Origin: Petrolisthes cinctipes
Lineage: Eukaryota; Arthropoda; Malacostraca; Decapoda; Porcellanidae
NCBI GenBank assembly: GCA_033782935.1
Contig: JAWQEG010000729.1
Span: 124,001 to 188,000, forward strand
Reading direction: 5' to 3'
Length of the DNA: 64,000 bases
A program made the translations under genes and the position numbers. The notes below the pieces were generated by a model. It was not told the DNA's origin. It did not search any database and was given only the letters and a program-made list of their open reading frames with translations. Positions 1 through 11,530 of this stretch are shown here, piece after piece; position 1 is the stretch's first letter, and each line of letters begins with the position of its first letter.

Positions 1-154
1 TGGAAACACACGAAAATTCGATATATGGGGTCCCAGAAGTGATCTGTACATGCCTACTCAGATACAGGCCCAAACCATAATGAAAATCGATATTTTAGGT
101 GCCCAAAGTCAATATGTGTATGCATCTTCTGCACCCGTTTATATCTCAAATTCA

Positions 155-331
155 GGCTCAAAACACCCGAAAAACCGGTATTTTTGGGTCCCAGAAGCGA
201 TCTGTACTTGCCTACTCCTAGTTAGAATGTTTTCAAGATACTGACCCAAAACATGCTCATAATCGATATTTTAGGTGACCAAAAGTCGATATGTGCATGC
301 ATCTTCTGTACCTGTTTATATCTCAAATTCA
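155..331 (+). repeat. 177-bp monomer variant (extra A)
   Basis: This is a full monomer with 'ccaaaagtcg' where the 176-bp form has 'ccaaagtcg' in H2. The single extra A makes the unit 177 bp, divisible by three, which keeps reading frames open across neighbouring units and causes many of the spurious open frames in this array. The same variant recurs throughout, for example in the monomers starting at 814, 1325, 1502, 2336, 3167, 5011, 5522 and 5699. Confidence 0.9.
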
Positions 332-489
332 GGCTCAAAACACCCGAAAATTCGATATTTTTGGGTCCCTGAAGCGATCTGTACATGCCTACTCAGAAAC
401 AGGCTCAAAACATGCTAAAAATCGATATTTTAAGTTTCCAAAGTCGATATGTGGATGCATCTTCTGCACCCGTTTATATCCCAAATTCA
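332..489 (+). repeat. Class B short monomer (158 bp, 18-bp deletion in H1)
   Basis: Here 'ctactcag' joins directly to 'a(t/a)acagg', without the 18 bases that separate them in full units (half-unit positions 66-83 of H1). The next monomer starts at 490, so the unit is exactly 158 bp. The lost bases include most of the dyad atatttt-c-aaaatat. Class B units recur across the window, for example in the monomers starting at 991, 1855, 5188 and 7758, usually followed by a unit with 'caatatgtgtatgcatcttc'. One shared ancestral deletion is more likely than repeated independent events, because the junction is the same each time. Confidence 0.92.
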
Positions 490-665
490 GGCTCAAAACA
501 CCCGAAAATTCGATATTTTTGGGTTCCAGAAGCGATCTGTACATGCCTACTCCGTGTTAGAGTATTTTCAAAATACAGGCCCAAAACATGCTGAAAATCG
601 ATATTTTAGGTGCCCAAAGTCAATATGTGCATGCATTTTATGTACCCGTTTATATCTCAAATTCA
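490..665 (+). repeat. Reference full-length monomer (176 bp), dimer of two 88-bp halves
   Basis: This unit is taken as the reference phase, starting at 'ggctcaaaac'. H1 occupies 490-577 and H2 occupies 578-665, each exactly 88 bp. Using consensus halves, a gapless alignment gives about 60 identical positions of 88 (68%), including a perfect ten-base block 'tcgatatttt' at half-unit positions 21-30 and shared 'caaaac', 'cgat' and 'catgc' cores. The 176-bp monomer therefore looks like an old tandem dimer whose halves diverged before the present array spread. The next monomer starts at 666, in the same phase. Confidence 0.9.
628..635. other. Palindrome TGCATGCA in H2, example
   Basis: A perfect eight-base palindrome is present in most full-length monomers. 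It is absent from all class A monomers because their 29-base deletion removes it. It is weakened where 'gtgtatgcat' or 'gtgaatgcat' occurs. Confidence 0.85.
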
Positions 666-737
666 GGCTCAAAACACCCGAAAATTCGATATTTTGGGGT
701 CCCAGAAGCGATCTGTACATGCTTACTCAGTGCTAGA

Positions 738-752
738 ATATTTTCAAAATAT
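738..752. other. Dyad in H1 (atatttt-c-aaaatat), example
   Basis: Seven-base inverted arms flank a single central base. The dyad occurs once in monomers with 'gaatattttcaaaatat', and is weakened where 'aaaatac' or 'gaatgtttt' replaces an arm. Most of it is deleted in class B monomers. Short dyads are reported as a feature of centromeric satellites that lack a CENP-B box; whether this one has any role is unknown. Confidence 0.75.
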
Positions 753-1854
753 AGGCCCAAAACATGCTAAAAAATCGATATTTTAGGTGCCCAAAGTCGA
801 TATCTCAAATTTATCCCCAAAACAACCGAAAATTCGATATTTTGGGTTCCCAGAAGCGATCTGTACATGCCTACTCCGTGTTAGAGTATTTTCAAAATAC
901 AGGCCCAAAACATACAGAAACTCGATATTTTAGGTGCCCAAAAGTCGATATGTGCATGCATCTTCTATACCCGTTTGTATCTCAAATTCAGGCTCCAAAC
1001 ACCCGAAAATTCGATATTTTTTGGACCCAGAAGCGATCTGTACATGACTACTCAGATACAGGCCCAAAACATGCTGAAAATCGATTTTTTAGGTGCCCAA
1101 AGTCAATATGTGTATGCATCTTCTGCACCCGTTTATATCCCAAATTCAACCTCAAAACACCCGAAAATTCGATATTTTTGGGTCTCAGAAGCAATCTGAA
1201 CATGCTTACACAATGCTAGAATACATTCAAAATATAGGGCCAAAACATCCTAAAAATCGATACTTCAAGTGACCAAAGTCGATATGTGCATGTATCTTCA
1301 GTACCGGTTTCTGTCTCAAATTCAGGCTCAAAACACCCGAAAATTCGATATTTTTGGGTCCTAGAAGCGATCTGTACATGCCTACTCCTAGTTAGAATGT
1401 TTTCAAAATACAGACCCAAAACATGCTTAAAATCGATATTTTAGGTGCCCAAAAGTCGATATGTGCATGCATCTTCTGTAACCGTTTATATCTCAAATTC
1501 AGGCTTAAAACACCCGAAAAATCGGTATTTTTGGGTCCTAGAAGCGATCTGTACTTGCCTACTCCTAGTTAGAATGTTTTCAAGATACAGACTCAAAACA
1601 TGCTCAAAATCGATATTTTAGGTGCCCAAAAGTCGATAGGTGCATGCATCTTCAGTACCTGTTTATATCTAAAATTCTGGCTCAAAACACCCGAAAATTC
1701 GATATTTTTGGTTCCCAGAAGCGATCTGTACATGCCTACTCAGTGCTTGAATGTTTTCAAAATATAGGCTCAAAACATGCTAAAAATCGATATTTTAAGT
1801 GTCCAAAGTCGATATGTGCATGCATCTTCTGTACCCGTTTATATCTCAAATTCA

Positions 1855-3695
1855 GGCTCCAAACACCCGAAAATTCAATATTTTGGGGTCCCAGAAGCGA
1901 TCTGTACATGCCTACTCAGATACAGGCTCAAAACATGCTGAAAATCGATATTTTAGGTGCCCAAAGTCAATATGTGTATGCATCTTCTCCACGCGTTTAT
2001 ATCTCAAATTCAACCACAAAACACCCGAAAATTCGATATTTTTCAGTCCCAGAAGCGATCTGTACATGCCTACTCAGTGCTAGAATGTTTTCAAAATATA
2101 GGCTCAAAACATGCTAAAAATCGATATTTTAAGTGTCCAAAGTCGATATGTGAATGCATCTTCTGTACCCGTTTATATCTCAAATTCAGGCTCAAAATCC
2201 CCGAAAATTCAATATTTTTGGGTCCCAGAAGCGATCTGTACATGCCTACTCCGTGTTAGAATATTTTCAAAATACAGACCCAAAACATGCTAAAAATCGA
2301 TATTTTAGGTGCCCAAAGTCGATATCTCAAATTCATGTCCAAAACACCCGAAAATTCGATATTTTGGGGTCCCAGAAGCGATCTGTACATGCCTTCTCCG
2401 TGTTAGAGTATTTTTAATATACAGGCTCAAAACATACTGAAAATCGATCTTTTAGGTGCCCAAAAGTCGATATGTATATGCATCTTCTGCACCCGTTTAT
2501 ATCCCAAATTCAACCTCAAAACACCCGAAAATTCGATATTTTAGGGTTCCAGAAGCGATCTGTACATTCCTACTCAGTGCTAGAATGTTTTCAAAATATA
2601 GGCTCAAAACATGCTAAAAATCGATATTTTAAGTGTCCAAAGTCGATATGTGCATGCATCTTCTGTACCCGTTTATATATCAAATTCAGGCTTAAAACAC
2701 CCGAAATTTCGATATTTTGGGGTCCCAGAAGTGATCTGTACATATCTACTTTGTGCTAGAATATTTTCATAATATAGGCTCAAAACATGCTAAAAAGCGA
2801 TATTTTAAGTTTCCAAAGTCGATATGTGCATGCATCTTCTGCACCCGTTTATATATCAAATTCAGGCTGGAAACACCCGAAAATTCGATATTTGGGGTCC
2901 CAGAAGTGATCTGTACATGCCTACTCAGATACAGGCCCAAACCATGCTGAAAATCGATATTTTAGGTGCCCAAAGTCAATATGTGCATGCATTTTCTGTA
3001 CCCGTTTATATCTCTTTCAGGCTCAAAACACCCGAAAATTCGATATTTTGGGGTCCCAGAAGCGATCTGTACATGCCTACGCAGTGCTAGAATATTTTCA
3101 AAATACAGGCCCAAAACATGCTAAAAATCGATATTTAAGGAGCCCAATGTCGATATCTCAAATTCAGGCCCAAAACACCCGAAAATTCGATATTTTAGGG
3201 TCCTAGAAGCGTTTTGTACATGCCTACTCCGTGTTAGAGTATTTTTAATATACAGGCCCAAAACATACTGAAAATCGATCTTTTAGGTGCCCAAAAGTCG
3301 ATATGTGTATGCATCTTCTGCACCCGTTTATATCCCAAATTCAACCTCAAAACACCCGAAAATTCGATATTTTTGGGTCCCAGAAGCGATCTGTACATAC
3401 CTACTCAGTGCTAGAATATTTTCAAAATATAGGATCAAAACATGCTAAAAATCGATATTTTAAATGTCCAAAGTCGATATGTGCATGCATCTTCTGTACC
3501 CGTTTATATCTCAATTTCAGGCTTAAAACACCCGAAAATTCGATATTTTGGGGTCCCAGAAGTGATCTGTACATATCTACTTTGTGCTAGAATATTTTCA
3601 AAATATAGGCTCAAAACATGCTAAAAATTGATATTTTAAGTGTCCAAAGTCGATATGTGCATGCATCATCTGTACCCGTTTATATCTCAAATTCA
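1855..3695. repeat. 11-monomer higher-order unit, 1,841 bp, copy 1
   Basis: Eleven monomers start at 1855 (158), 2013 (176), 2189 (147), 2336 (177), 2513 (176), 2689 (176), 2865 (155), 3020 (147), 3167 (177), 3344 (176) and 3520 (176). The lengths sum to 1,841 bp, the exact offset to the next copy at 3,696. Shared private variants include 'tccacgcgttt' near 1,988 and 3,829, 'ctggaaacac' near 2,868 and 4,709, and 'acatatctactttgtgc' near 2,741 and 4,582. The 155-bp unit is class B with extra small losses, including 'tctctttcagg' in place of 'tctcaaattcagg' at about 3,011. Confidence 0.9.
2189..2335 (+). repeat. Class A short monomer (147 bp, 29-bp deletion in H2)
   Basis: In this unit 'gtcgatat' is followed directly by 'ctcaaattca', so 29 bases of H2 (half-unit positions 50-78) are missing, including the palindrome TGCATGCA. 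The deletion is flanked by 'atat' on both sides in the full unit, consistent with slippage or microhomology-mediated loss. The length is exactly 147 bp from phase start to phase start. Class A units recur throughout, for example in the monomers starting at 666 (148 bp, one extra A), 3020, 6052 and 7611. Confidence 0.92.
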
Positions 3696-4862
3696 GGCTC
3701 CAAACACCCGAAAATTCAATATTTTGGGGTCCCAGAAGCGATCTGTACATGCCTACTCAGATACAGGCTCAAAACATGCTGAAAATCGATATTTTAGGTG
3801 CCCAAAGTCAATATGTGTATGCATCTTCTCCACGCGTTTATATCTCAAATTCAACCACAAAACACCCGAAAATTCGATATTTTTCAGTCCCAGAAGCGAT
3901 CTGTACATGCCTACTCAGTGCTAGAATGTTTTCAAAATATAGGCTCAAAACATGCTAAAAATCGATATTTTAAGTGTCCAAAGTCGATATGTGAATGCAT
4001 CTTCTGTACCCGTTTATATCTCAAATTCAGGCTCAAAACCCCCGAAAATTCAATATTTTTGGGTCCCAGAAGCGATCTGTACATGCCTACTCCGTGTTAG
4101 AATATTTTCAAAATACAGGCCCAAAACATGCTAATAATCGATATTTTAGGTGCCCAAAGTCGATATCTCAAATTCATGTCCAAAACACCCGAAAATTCGA
4201 TATTTTGGGGTCCCAGAAGCGATCTGTACATGCCTTCTCCGTGTTAGAGTATTTTTAATATACAGGCTCAAAACATACTGAAAATCGATCTTTTAGGTGC
4301 CCAAAAGTCGATATGTATATGCATCTTCTGCACCCGTTTATATCCCAAATTCAACCTCAAAACACCCGAAAATTCGATATTTTAGGGTTCCAGAAGCGAT
4401 CTGTACATTCCTACTCAGTGCTAGAATGTTTTCAAAATATAGGCTCAAAACATGCTAAAAATCGATATTTTAAGTGTCCAAAGTCGATATGTGCATGCAT
4501 CTTCTGTACCCGTTTATATATCAAATTCAGGCTTAAAACACCCGAAATTTCGATATTTTGGGGTCCCAGAAGTGATCTGTACATATCTACTTTGTGCTAG
4601 AATATTTTCATAATATAGGCTCAAAACATGCTAAAAAGCGATATTTTAAGTTTCCAAAGTCGATATGTGCATGCATCTTCTGCACCCGTTTATATATCAA
4701 ATTCAGGCTGGAAACACCCGAAAATTCGATATTTGGGGTCCCAGAAGTGATCTGTACATGCCTACTCAGATACAGGCCCAAACCATGCTGAAAATCGATA
4801 TTTTAGGTGCCCAAAGTCAATATGTGCATGCATTTTCTGTACCCGTTTATATCTCAAATTTA
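3696..4862. repeat. 1,841-bp higher-order unit, copy 2 (truncated)
   Basis: This repeats 1,855-3,010 almost base for base at an offset of 1,841, covering the first seven monomers. It stops before the 'tctctttcagg' variant. From about 4,780-4,863 the array instead matches the region 4,197 bp upstream (phase start 4,863 corresponds to 666). The switch keeps monomer phase, which points to homologous unequal exchange. Confidence 0.88.
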
Positions 4863-5875
4863 GGCACAAAACACCCGAAAATTCGATATTTTGGGGTCCC
4901 AGAAGCGATCTGTACATGCTTACTCAGTGCTAGAATATTTCCAAAATATAGGCCCAAAACATGCTATAAAATCGATATTTTAGGTGCCCAAAGTCGATAT
5001 CTCAAATTTATCCCCAAAACACCCGAAAATTCGATATTTTGGGTTCCCAGAAGCGATCTGTACATGCCTACTCCGTGTTAGAGTATTTTCAAAATACAGG
5101 CCCAAAACATGCTTAAAATCGATATTTTAGGTGCCCAAAAGTCGATATGTGCATGCATCTTCTGTAACCGTTTATATCTCAAATTCAGGCTTAAAACACC
5201 CGAAAAATCGATATTTTTGGGTCTCAGAAGCGATCTGTACATGACTACTCAGATGCAGGCCCAAAACATGCTGAAAATCGATATTTTAGGTGCCCAAAGT
5301 CAATATGTGTATGCATCTTCTGCACCCGTTTATATCCCAAATTCAACCTCAAAACACCCGAAAATTCGATATTTTTGGGTCTCAGAAGCAATCTGAACAT
5401 GCTTACACAATGCTAGAATACATTCAAAATATAGGGCCAAAACATCCTTAAAATCGATACTTCAAGTGACCAAAGTCGATATGTGCATGTATCTTCAGTA
5501 CCGGTTTCTGTCTCAAATTCAGGCTCAAATCACCAGAAAATTCTATATTTTTGGGTCTTAGAAGCGATCTGTACATGCCTACTCCTAGTTAGAATGTTTT
5601 CAAAATACAGACCCAAAACATGCTTAAAATCGATATCTTAGGTGCCCAAAAGTCGATATGTGCATGCATCTTCTGTACCCGTTTATATCTCAAATTCAGG
5701 CTTAAAACACCCGAAAAATCGGTATTTTTGGGTCCTAAAAGCGATCTGTACTTGCCTACTTCTAGTTAGAATGTTTTCAAGATACAGACTCAAAACATGC
5801 TCCAAATCGATATTTTAGGTGCCCAAAAGCCGATATGTGCATGCATCTTCAGTACCTGTTTATATCTAAAATTCA
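4863..5875. repeat. Copy of 666-1,678 (offset 4,197)
   Basis: Monomer starts 4863 (148), 5011 (177), 5188 (158), 5346 (176), 5522 (177) and 5699 (177) mirror 666, 814, 991, 1149, 1325 and 1502 exactly in spacing. Shared variants include the class A unit with 'tttatccccaaaac', the 'tctcagaagcaatctgaac' variant, and the 'accggtttct' monomer at about 5,500. Confidence 0.88.
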
Positions 5876-6726
5876 GGCTCAAAACACCCGAAAATTCGAT
5901 ATTTTTGGGTCGCAGAAGTGATCTGTACATGCCTACTCCGTGTTAGAGTATTTTCAAAATTCAGGCCCAAAACATGCTGGAAATCGATATTTTAGGTGCC
6001 TAAAGTCAATATGTGCATGCATTTACTGTACCCGTTTATATCTCAAATTCAGGCTCAAAACACCCGAAAATTCGATATTTTGGGGTCCCAGAAGCGATCT
6101 GTACATGCTTACTCAGTGCAAGAATATTTTCAAAATATATTCCCAAAACATGCTAAAAATCGATATTTTAGGTGCCTAAAGTCGATATCTCAAATTTATC
6201 CCCAAAACACCGAAAATTCGATATTTTGGGGTCCCAGAAGCGATCTGTACATGTCTACTCCGTGTTAGAGTATTTTATAAATACAGGCCCAAAACATACA
6301 GAAAATCGATATTTTAGGTGCCCAAAAGTCGATATGTTCATAAATCTTCTATACCCGTTTATATCTCAAATTCAGGCTCCAAACACCAAAAAAATTCGAT
6401 ATTTTGGGGTCCCAGAAGCGATCTGTACATGCCTACTCAGTGCTAGAATGTTTTTAAAATATAGGCTCAAAACATGCTAAAAATCGATATTGTGGGTGCC
6501 CAAAGTCGATATGTGCATGCATTTTCTGTACCCGTTATATCTCAAATTCAGGCTCAAAACACCCGAAAATTCGATATTTTTGGATCCCAGAAGCGATCTG
6601 TACATGCCTACTCCGTGTTAGAGTATTTTCAATATACAGGACAAAAACATGCTCAAAATCGATATTTTGGGTGCCCAAAGTCGATATGTGCATGCATCTT
6701 CAGTACCCGTTAACATTCCAAATTGA
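5876..6726. repeat. Array segment between blocks
   Basis: Monomer starts are 5876 (176), 6052 (147, class A), 6199 (176), 6375 (176) and 6551 (176). There is ordinary variation only, with a 'gatattgtgggtgcc' variant near 6,485. I found no close block copy elsewhere. Confidence 0.8.
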
Positions 6727-9500
6727 GGTTCAAAACACCCGAAAATTCAATATTTATGGGTCTCAGAAGCGATCTGTACATGCTCACTCTAGGCTAGAAT
6801 ATTTTACAAAATATAGGCCTAAAACATGCTGAAAATCGTTTTTTTTTTGTGAAGAAAGTCGATATGTGCATGCATCTTATGTACCCGTTTATATCCCAAA
6901 TTCATTCTCAAAACACCAGAAAATTCGGTATTTTTGGGTCTTAGAAGCGCTCTGTACATGCTTACCCAGTGCTAGATTAAATTCAAAATATAGGGCCAAA
7001 ACATACTAAAAATCGATATTTTAGGTGCACAAAGTCGAAATGTTCATGCATCTTCTGTACCCGTTTATATCCCAAATTCAGTCTCAAAACACCTGAAAAT
7101 TCGATATTTTTGGATCCCAGAAGCAATCTCCACATGCATAGTCAGTGCTAGAATATTTTCAAAATACAGGCCCATAACATGCTTAAAATCGATATTATAG
7201 GTGATCAAAGTCGATATCTGCATGCATTTTCTGTTCCCGTTTATATCCCAAATTCAGGCTAAAAACACCTGAAAATTTGATTTTTTTGGGTCCCAGAAGG
7301 GATCTGTAAATGCCTACTCAATGTTACAATATTTTCAAATTACAGGCCCAAAATAAGCTGACAACCGATATTTTATGTGCCCAAAATCCATATGTGCATT
7401 CATCTTCTGTACCCGTTTATATCCCAAATTTAGGCTCAAAACACACGAAAATTCGATATTTTTGGGTCCTAGAAGCGATCTGTAGATGCTTACTCCTAGT
7501 TAGAATGTTTTTGAAGATACATTCCCAAAACATGCTCAAAATCGATATTTTAGGTGCCCAAAAGTCGATATGTGCATGCATCATCTGTACCCGTTTATAT
7601 CTCAAATTCAGGCTCAAAACACCCGAAAATTCGATATTTTGGGGTCATAGAAGCGATCTGTACATGCCTACGCAGTGCTAGAATATTTTAATAATACAGG
7701 CCCAAAACATGCTAAAAATCGATATTTTAGGTGCCCAAAGTCGATATCTCAAATTCAGGCCCAAAACACCCGAAAATTCGATATTTTGGGGTCCCAGAAG
7801 CGATCTGTACATGCCTACTTAGATAAAGGCTCAAAACATGCTAAAAATCGATATTTTAAGTGTCCAAAGTCGATATGTGCATGCATCTTCTGCACCCGTT
7901 TATATCCCAAATTCAGGCTCAAAACACCCGAAAATTCGATATTTTTTGGTCCCAGAAGCGATCTGTACATGCCTACTCCGTGTTAGAGTATTTTCAAAAT
8001 ACAGGCCCAAAACATGCTGAAAATCGATATTGTCGGTGCCCAAAGTAAATATGTGCATGCATTTTCTGTACCCGTTTATATCTCAAATTCAGGCTCAAAA
8101 CACCCGAAAATTCGATATTTTGGGGTCCCAGAAGCGATCTGTACATGCTTACTCAGTGCTAGAATATTTTCAAAATATAGGCCCAAAACATGCTAAAAAT
8201 CGATATTTTAGGTGCCCAAAGTCGATATCTCAAATTTATCCCCAAAACACCCAAAAATTCGATATTTTGGGGTCACAGAAGCGATCTGTACATGCCTACT
8301 CCGTGTTAGAGTATTTTCAAAATACAGGCCCAAAACATACAGAAAATCGATATTTTAGGTGCCCAAAAGTCGATATGTGCATGCATCTTCTATACCCGTT
8401 TATATCTTAAATTCAGGCTCCAAACACCCGAAAATTCGATATTTTTTGGTCCCAGATGCATTCTGTACATGCCTACTCAGATACAGGCCCAAAACATGCT
8501 GAAAATCGATATTTTAGGTGCCCAAAGTCAATATGTGTATGCACCTTCTGCAACCGTTTATATCCCAAATTCAACTTCAAAACACCCGAAAATTCGATGT
8601 TTTTGGGTCCCAGAAGCGATCTGTACATGCCTACTCAGTACTAGAATGTTTTCAAAATATAGGCTCAAAACATGCTAAAAATTGATACTTCCGGTGACCA
8701 AAGTCGATATGTGCATGTATCTTCAGTACCAGTTTCTATCTCAAATTCAGGCTCAAATCACCCGAAAATTCTATATTTTTGGGTCCTAGAAGCGATCTGT
8801 ACATGCCTACTCCTAGTTAGAATGTTTTCAAGATACAGACCCAAAACATGCTCAAAATCGATATTTTAGGTGCCCAAAAGTCGATATGTGCATGCATCTT
8901 CAGTACCTGTTTATATCTCAAATTCAGGCTCAAAACACCCGAAAATTCGATATTTTTGGGTCCCTGAAGCGATCTGTACATGCCTACTCCGTGTTAGAAT
9001 ATTTTCAAAATACAGGCCCAAAACATGCTGAAAATCGATATTTTAGGTGCTTAAAGTCAATATGTGCATGCATTTTCTGTACCCGTTTATATCTCTAATT
9101 CAGGCTCAAAACACCCGAAAATTCGATAATTTGGGGTCCCAGAAGCGATCTGTACATGCTTACTCAGTGCTAGAATATTTTCAAAATATATGCCAAAAAC
9201 AAGCTAAAAATCGATATTTTAGGTGCCCAACGTCGATATCTCAAATTTATCCCCAAAACACCCGAAAATTCGATATTTTGGGGTCCCAGAAGCGATTTGT
9301 ACATGCCTACTCCGTGTTAGAGTATTTTCAAAATACAGGCCCAAAACATACAGAAAATCGATATTTTAGGAGCCCAAAAGTCGATATGTGCATGCATCTT
9401 CTATACCCGTTTATATCTCAAATTCAGGCTCCAAACACCCGAAAATTCCATATGTTTTGGTCCCAGAAGCGATCTGTACATGCCTACTCAGATACAGTCC
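6670..9500. repeat. Large block A, copy 1 (~2.8 kb)
   Basis: This block recurs at about 13,763-16,591 with an offset of 7,091-7,092 bp; the one-base change falls in a poly-T run (ten T here, nine in the copy). It opens with a divergent cassette (6,727-7,610) and continues with full, class A and class B monomers, for example starts at 7611 (147, class A), 7758 (158, class B) and 7916. Its 3' part, about 8,820-9,500, also recurs at about 18,413-19,093 (offset 9,593). Confidence 0.88.
6727..7610. repeat. Divergent monomer cassette (poly-T / tgatcaaag / aaaatccatatg variants), copy 1
   Basis: Five consecutive monomers, starting at 6727 (178), 6905 (176), 7081 (176), 7257 (176) and 7433 (178), differ from the rest of the array. 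The preceding unit already has 'gttaacattcc' near 6,710. In order they show a poly-T tract with 'gaagaaagtcg' replacing 'cgatattttaggtgccc' at about 6,838, 'ctagattaaattcaaaat' near 6,972, 'tctccacatgcatagtcag' near 7,128, 'tgatcaaagtcgatatctgc' near 7,202, and 'aaaatccatatgtgc' near 7,383. Whole or partial copies lie at about 13.8-14.7, 23.7-24.4, 29.3-29.9 and 61.56-62.2 kb. Confidence 0.85.
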
Positions 9501-11530
9501 CAAAACATGCTGAAAATCGATATTTTAGGTGCCCAAATTCAATATGTGTATGCATCTTCTGCACCCGTTTATATCCCAAATTCAACATCAAAACACCCGA
9601 AAATTCGATATTTTTGGGTCCAAGAAGCGATCTGTTCATGCCTACTCAGTGCTAAAATGTTTTCAAAATATAGGCTCAAAACATACTAAAAATCGATATT
9701 TTAAGTGTCCCAAGTCGATATGTGCATGCATCTTCTGTACCCGTTTATATCTTAAATTTAGGCTCAGAACACCCGAAAATTCGATATTTTTGGGTCCCAG
9801 AAGCGATCTGTACATGCCTACTCCGTGTTAGAGTATTTTCAAAATACAGGCCCAATATATGCTGAAAATCGATATTTTAGGTGCCCAAAGACAGTATGTG
9901 CATGCATCTTCTGTACCCGTTCATAACTCAAATACAGGCTCAAAACACCCGAAAATTCGATAATCTTGGGTCCAAGAAGCGATCTGTACATACTTACTCC
10001 GTGTTAAAGTATTTTCAAAATACATGCCCAAAACATGCTGAAAATCGATATTTTAGGTGCCCAAAGTCGATATCTCAAATTCAGGCCCAAAACACCCGAA
10101 AATTCGATATTTTGGGTTCCCAGAAGCGATCTGTACATACCTACTCCGTGTTAGAGTATTTTCAAAATACAGGCCCAAAACATACAGAAAATCGATATTT
10201 TAGGTGGCCAAAAGTCGATATGTGCATGCATCTTCTATACTCGTTTATATCTCAAATTCAGGCTCCAAACACCCGAAAATTCGATATTTTTGAGTCCAAG
10301 AAGCGATCTGTACATGCCTACTCAGATACAGGCCCAAAACATGCTGAAAATCGATATTTTAGGTGCCCAAATTCAATATGTGTATGCATCTTCTGCACCC
10401 GTTTATATCCCAAATTCAACCTCAAAACACCCGAAAATTCGATATTTTTGGGTCCCAGAAGCGATCTGTTTATGCCTACTCAGTGCTAGAATGTTTTCAA
10501 AATATAGGCTCAAAACATACTAAAAATCGATATTTTAAGTGTCCAAAGTCGATATGTGCATGCATATTCTGTACCCGTTTATATCTCAAATTCAGGCTCA
10601 AAACACCCGAAAATTCTATGTTTTTGGGTTCTAGAAGTGATCTGTACATGCCTACTCCTAGTTAGAATGTTTTCAAGATACAGACCCAAAACATGCTCAA
10701 AATCGATATTTTAGGTGCCCAAAAGTCGATATGTGCATGCATCTTCTGTACCCGTTTGTATCTCAAATTCAAGCTCAAAAAACACAAAAATTCGATATTT
10801 TGGGGTCCCAGAAGCGATCTGTACATGCCTACTCAGTGCTAGAATATTTTCAAAATTCAGGCCCAAAACATGCTAAAAATCGATATTTTAGGTGCCCAAA
10901 GTCGATATCTCAAATTCAGGCTCCAAACATCCGAAAATTCGATATTTTGGGGTCCCAGAAGCGATCTGTACTTGCCTACTCCGTTTTACAGTATTTTCAA
11001 AATACAAGCCCAAAACATGCTGAGAATCGATATTTTAGGTGTCCAAAGTCGATATGTGCATGAATCTTCTGTACCCGTTTATATCTCAAATTCAGGCTCC
11101 AAACACCCGAAAATTCGATATTTCGGGGTCCCAGAAGCGATCTGTACATGCCTACTCAGTGCTAGAATATTTTCAAAATATAGGCTCAAAACATGCTAAA
11201 AATCGATATTTTAAGTGTCCAAAGTCGATATGTGCATGAATCTTCTGTACCCGTTTATATCTCAAATTCAGGCTCCAAACACCCGAAAATTCGATATTTC
11301 GGGGTCCCAGAAGCGATCTGTACATGCCTACTCAGTGCTAGAATGTTTTCAAAATATAGGCTCAAAACATACTAAAAATCGATATTTTAAGTGTCCAAAG
11401 TCGATACGTGCATGCATATTCTGTACCCGTTTATATCTCAAATTCAGGCTCAAAACACCCGAAAATTCTATATTTTTGGGTTCTAGAAGTGATCTGTACA
11501 TGCCTACTCCTAGTTAGAATGTTTTCAAGA
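9500..11530. repeat. Block B (~2.0 kb), absent from the second A-C unit
   Basis: This lies between block A and block C in the first unit and has no counterpart between A' and C' (about 16,591). Parts recur elsewhere: about 9,500-9,830 at 19,093-19,423 (offset 9,593), and about 10,110-10,560 at 22,355-22,805 (offset 12,245). About 10,300-11,060 recurs immediately downstream at 11,150-11,910 (offset 852, which fits four full units plus one class A unit). Two adjacent monomers carrying 'gtgcatgaatcttc' at about 11,056 and 11,232 are 176 bp apart. Confidence 0.82.

Larger units (their letters stand above)
1..1854. repeat. Array segment, mixed full/A/B monomers
   Basis: Monomer starts, with lengths in brackets, are: 155 (177), 332 (158), 490 (176), 666 (148), 814 (177), 991 (158), 1149 (176), 1325 (177), 1502 (177) and 1679 (176). 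The partial unit at 1-154 is class B. The stretch from about 580 to 1,680 is repeated 4,197 bp downstream at about 4,777-5,877. It includes the divergent 'accggtttct' monomer near 1,303. Confidence 0.88.

Noticed and set aside
738..752. CENP-B-box-like protein binding site
   Set aside because: I could not match the known CENP-B box pattern in the monomer. Only short dyads are visible, and assigning a binding protein would be guesswork.
6838..6848. Poly-T tract as a transposon tail or terminator
   Set aside because: It replaces a few bases inside an otherwise normal monomer, shows no target-site duplication or element body, and recurs at the same monomer position in the other cassette copies that keep this unit.
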